NCBI GenBank assembly: GCA_020736575.1
Contig: JAGPYM010000014.1
Span: forward strand, 558,001 to 622,000
Length of the DNA stretch: 64,000 nucleotides
Origin: Thelonectria olida
Taxonomy: Eukaryota; Ascomycota; Sordariomycetes; Hypocreales; Nectriaceae
Direction: 5' to 3'
The position numbers and the translations under genes are program-made. Under the pieces are notes generated by a model, which did no database searches, was not told the DNA's origin, and was given only the letters and a program-made list of their open reading frames with translations. Below, in pieces: positions 60,343 to 64,000 of this stretch (positions are counted from its first letter, which is position 1; every line of letters begins with the position of its first letter).

Positions 60343-61764
60343 CTACAACTTGGCTCCTCCAATGTCTAACAAATCACTCAACTCTGCTCTGGGGTACTCG
60401 GGGTTAAGCGCCGGGTCGGGTCGATCCCGGTTCCACGCCCACTTCTCCGACAGTTCAGGGGACAGGGATCCCTCCAGCATCTGAGTTACATACTTGCCGA
60501 GCACGGGGAAGAACTTGTAACCGTGGAACGAACCACAAGTGGCGACGTACAGCCCCTTGGCCGCTGCGTGGGGGGAGATGATGAAGTCTCCCGTGCTCGT
60601 GAAGGCGTCCCTGCATCGAGGTTAGTTCATGATAGTGTGTCATTGCAGTGTGGTAACTCACCAGCAGATGCGGTACTTGTCCATGCTCCATTGAGCACCT
60701 TTCTTGCCGTAAAACACTTCCTTCGCATACTCAATGTCCGCCTTCAGTGGTCCCGAGACCTTCCACTGAGAGTAGTCGGGTGCAGAGGGCGGCACGGAAA
60801 TGAAGCGGCCAGGTGACACTTCCTGGGTGTTCTTGAAGATGGTCGGGCCCCACCACTTGAGCTCTCTGTCTTTGGTCGGGGGAAGACTGCCAATGAATGG
60901 GCCTGTTTTACAGTTAGTTGGCTAGTGTCATGTGAAACATGCAGGCGGAGAATTACCTGTTTCCGCGGTGTACCCCTGGAACCCAACAGGCATGGTAGCG
61001 TACTTCTCGTGCGTCTTGGGATCCAGCGTGGCCATGCCTGTTGTGATGCCGCCGGCAACGATCCTCTCTCCAGCCCTGAGGTCACTAATACCACTGCTCG
61101 CAGCGCTAGACTCCAACAGCTTGGCAGTAAACGCTCCAGAACAAAGGACGACATGCGAGGCTGTCAAGATGTCTCCCTTTACCGTCTTGATTCCGCGACA
61201 GGTGCCGTTTTTATCAAACTGCAGTGTGGCAACATCGGCCACGACATACTTTACACCAAGCTCAATGGCCTTGCGAGTGATGGCTCGCAAGGAGTCTCCA
61301 GCCGCAGCCCAGCCACTGGTCTTGTTAATGAGCACCTCCTTGACGTCGGTGTAGTCGGCGTCAGCGAAGAGCCCATTATACAGCTTGCGGGCGTCTTCAA
61401 CAGACACGGCCGAAATCTCAGCTTTTCGGCCGAGTTTCTTGTAGTTGTTGATGACATCTTGAGCGTAGTCGCTTCGACACATCCAGTAAACGCCAGTCTC
61501 ATGGAAGTACGGCTGCCACAGAGGATCGGACTTAAAAATGTCCTGGGCCTCGAGGGCCAACTGGCAGTAGACAATGTCATCGTAGTCTGCGCGGACGACC
61601 TTGTTCCAGTCCCATGAAGCCGCTACACGATCGTCGGCGTCAAAAGCATCCCGGTCAACAATGGTAATCGATGCATTGGGATACTTCTGGATGAGATGGT
61701 ACGCCGTTGACACACCAAAGACGCCGGCTCCAACAATGAGGTAAGAGGAGTTGTTTGAGGCCAT
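60343..61764 (-). CDS. Sarcosine oxidase / fructosyl-amino-acid oxidase-like flavoprotein
   Basis: A flavoenzyme of about 438 residues in three exons (61764-60957, 60902-60662, 60610-60343). The FAD fold is SYLIVGAGVFGVSTAYHLIQ near residue 8. A conserved RADYDDIVYCQLALEA block and HETGVYWMCRSD follow. The third exon supplies DAFTSTGDFIISPH, and RICWDA holds the cysteine that in this family binds FAD covalently. Relatives oxidise N-methyl or glycated amino acids: sarcosine to glycine, formaldehyde and H2O2, or L-pipecolate, or fructosyl amino acids. Its place next to a dimethylglycine oxidase-like gene favours sarcosine. The C-terminus GGAKL is not a clean SKL-type peroxisomal signal (AKL is a recognised PTS1 variant), so peroxisomal import is likely. 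The upstream GTG at 61809 is not used; MASNNSS is the natural start. Confidence 0.88.
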
Positions 61765-61969
61765 ATTGAACTGATTCGATGATTTTTTTGGTGGTATTCC
61801 CGAGACCACTCAATTGAGTTGCTCTCAAGCGGGACTGGCGTCGAAGAGAAGGACAAAGGGGATTGAGTCTTGTGGTCGGTATACTCAGTTACTGGAGGTT
61901 GAGGAGTTGTAGTTCTTGACGCTCAGAACAGTAGATGACTTTCGGAAATTCCACCGAATCACAGGAGAG

Positions 61970-61975
61970 TTTATA
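61970..61975 (-). promoter_or_regulatory. TATA-like element of the sarcosine oxidase-like gene
   Basis: TATAAA on the minus strand, about 206 nt before the ATG at 61764. It is rather far for a core promoter unless the leader is long, hence low confidence. Confidence 0.3.
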
Positions 61976-62099
61976 TCCTTAACGATCTCATTCCTTATCT
62001 GACAATTGGGTCGTCCCTCGCTCCGCGTGATAGAGAAGGTTGACGGCCCCGGGCACCCACCCGTAGCGCCCGATCACGTGCCAATCACTTAAGGAAAAC

Positions 62100-62380
62100 T
62101 AATACTCTCATTTCTCTAGTAGTAAGTAAAAGGGAATAATAATATTTAAAAAGAAAAGAACATATTTAAACTAGTATAACTAAGGAATATTATAATATTT
62201 AAATAAAAGTAAATTATTATTATCTAATTATAATATACAATTATTAAATTTATTAATATTAAAATAAATATAATTATAAATATTTCTTTTTAATATTATT
62301 CTCTTTTAATTAAAGCTAATTATTTTTAATTTACTCTCTATACTTAGCGTTATAGTAAGTCTTTCTTAATTACTATTAAC
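62100..62380. repeat. AT-rich island
   Basis: The longest AT-rich block in the window (about 280 nt), nearly free of G and C (for example TTATTATTATCTAATTATAA). It ends abruptly at GAGAAGAAGGTCCCCCGC. Composition fits RIP-mutated or otherwise decayed repeat DNA. No open frame, no visible terminal repeats. Confidence 0.65.
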
Positions 62381-64000
62381 TTGAGAAGAAGGTCCCCCGC
62401 TTTGTCAAGTGCCGATAACGGGGGGCAAACTCAACCTGTGCCCCGCTCCCGGCTTCACCTCCCGCAAAGAGACAAGATTCTTTCTATTTTTAATGGACAC
62501 AACTTGACAAGGCTCTTCGTGATTGGCAGCTTCCTGTCATGGTGCGTGAATGTTCGGTGGAACTCACGCCTTATTCTTGTCACAAACAACACGTCCGGCC
62601 TCGATAAGAGCGTTTCCCCGCTTTGTTTGACTATCCCTCGAGTCACGAGAAGAAGAGACGCCTTTTTCTTGTCGCGAGCATGTAATTACGGAGGAGAAAC
62701 GGGGACTCGAGAGAGAGCAAGAATGTTTCCCCGCCGTCGGTTGAGCATCCGTTGTGGGCATGGGCGCCCTATTCGTGTCAACCGTGTAATCAAGCGATTA
62801 CTTGTGCTGACGATGGTGGCGAGAAGTGTTAAATAATCAAAAATCTTTGACGCCTTTGGTGAGCTAGCCTATCTCTTTGTTTGAGAGCGGGGTTTCGTCT
62901 CAAGGTTCAATTGGCCTGTTCCGAGCTTTGAACTGGGTGGTGCTGTGACGTTGGACAAATCGGGGCCAAAGGGTGGTAGACTGAATTCCAGTTGGATCGG
63001 AATACGAGTGCATATCTGCGTTGACACACGAATATTTCTTCATACGCCGTCTAATAGCATTTGTAATGATAGACGAGATCAATTCGCTCCGCGTCACCAA
63101 TGTTGAATTTCATTTGTCTCTAGGGTAGGGCAGCACACGGAGAACACGCGGCGTCCACCGGCGGTGACTGTCCATTTAATTCTCCAGTGGCGTTTTCATG
63201 ACACCAATTGGTCATTGAAAACCTTTAGTTGGGCAGTCAAGGTAGCGCGACGATTATAAAGAGGGTTGCGTCGCGGCATTCTGGAACACCGGGATGTGGT
63301 GGTTGTCGCCTGCGGACTGCTCCGTGGGAGGGGACGGCGGGGTGTCGAATGGGATCAACTGAGTGACATGAAAACAACCCGAGCGACGACATGGAGTACG
63401 CCGGAACTATTGGGGGGCAACAAGAAGGGGCCTAAGCGTTGGATATGTGCGGTTTCTCCGCGGCGAGCGACGTTAGCTCTTCCCCGCATGTATCTCCAAG
63501 ATCCAAGCTACGGACTGAGACATTGCTGTAATGTCTTAGACATTTTAGAATCTGGGAATATAGCTTGATGCACCATTAGTTACCTTGTAGGACTTGGTGA
63601 TTTACCCAACACTGAATTGTTTGGATCCTTGTCATTGGTGTCAGTGCCTTCGTTTGCAATGGCAAATGCGCTTGATGTCCGAGACCCACATATATCATAT
63701 GGATAAATCGAGATACTGATATCGATGGGCTGGGAAATCAATGTCTTGATTAAATTCTACTTTGTGATGTATACTTCAATGGATGGATCTGATATGTACC
63801 AGCGGTAACACGGGCTGGCGGAAATAGTATGCTGCCCTGAACAAGAAGTCGGAATCATCAATAAAGGCACGAATGTCGGGGAAATTATAAGCCAATGAGG
63901 TTGATTGGCTTTGGGCTGGAATGTGCATGAAATGTGCTGGCGGAAGAGGTAAGGTAGGGTAAGTGCAATCGCATGAGCGCATGGTCGAGATTGGCAACTG

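Larger units (their letters stand above)
61765..64000. other. Gene-poor right end of the window
   Basis: 2.2 kb with no supportable gene. It has the sarcosine oxidase-like promoter near 61970, an AT-rich island at 62100-62380, and then mixed sequence with short frames (62381-62836, 63266-63568) lacking any domain. The next gene probably lies outside the window. Confidence 0.5.

Noticed and set aside
62381..62836. 151-codon open frame, plus strand
   Set aside because: Starts at the edge of an AT-rich island, has atypical composition and no domain; more likely decayed sequence.

Overview
The window reads as a chromosome segment of a filamentous ascomycete (Pezizomycotina, most likely a Sordariomycete). 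Genes are spaced 0.2-2 kb apart on both strands. Introns are short (45-80 nt, GT..AG with CTAAC/CTGAC branch sites). The families are typical of these fungi: Zn2Cys6 regulators, APC/OPT/MFS transporters, STAND NTPases, a CVNH-LysM lectin, DUF7580 and DUF7704 proteins. I reconstruct 24 protein-coding genes, most of them multi-exon. I recognised no tRNA, rRNA, CRISPR array or intact transposon. The genus cannot be read from the sequence.

Left part (1-22 kb). The 3' end of a PD-(D/E)XK nuclease-like gene lies at the edge. It is followed by a Zn2Cys6 regulator (1130-4000), an amino-acid permease with an apparent GC-AG intron (5000-6923), a small DUF6540-like gene (7295-7829, minus), an uncharacterised multi-pass membrane protein (8668-10223), and a lectin-like CVNH-LysM protein with a repeat-rich N-terminus (11638-13044). 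A second Zn2Cys6 regulator (13246-15051, minus) is divergent from an OPT oligopeptide transporter (16843-19808). A DUF7704 membrane protein and a REI1-like zinc-finger protein come next.

Centre (22.8-38.5 kb). Three unusual genes sit together: a zinc-finger/ankyrin/AIG1-like GTPase (22808-26101, minus), a divergently transcribed DUF7580 helical-domain protein (26476-28220, plus), and a NACHT-ankyrin protein ending in a CorA-like two-helix channel module (29194-33153, minus). Sensor-NTPase genes next to helical-domain genes are the classic layout of fungal NLR-type cell-death and incompatibility systems. This block is the best candidate for an undescribed system. A HeLo-NACHT protein (47078-49957) is a fourth gene of the same kind. 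Next to the block are a small cysteine-rich secreted protein (34070-34641), a low-complexity hypothetical protein and a multi-pass membrane protein.

Right part (39-64 kb). This holds a glycerate kinase, a DHA1-type MFS transporter, an intronless CoA-disulfide-reductase/rhodanese fusion of bacterial type, the HeLo-NACHT gene and an NmrA/isoflavone-reductase-like enzyme. It ends with a probable N-methylglycine (betaine) catabolic group: an intronless dimethylglycine-oxidase-like enzyme (52191-54683), a Zn2Cys6 regulator (56744-59143) and a sarcosine-oxidase-like flavoprotein (60343-61764), all on the minus strand. Dimethylglycine would go to sarcosine and then glycine, with the regulator between the enzymes. 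Three strongly AT-rich islands (about 55.2, 59.9 and 62.1 kb) lie between and beyond these genes and look like decayed, possibly RIP-mutated, DNA. The last 2 kb has no supportable gene.
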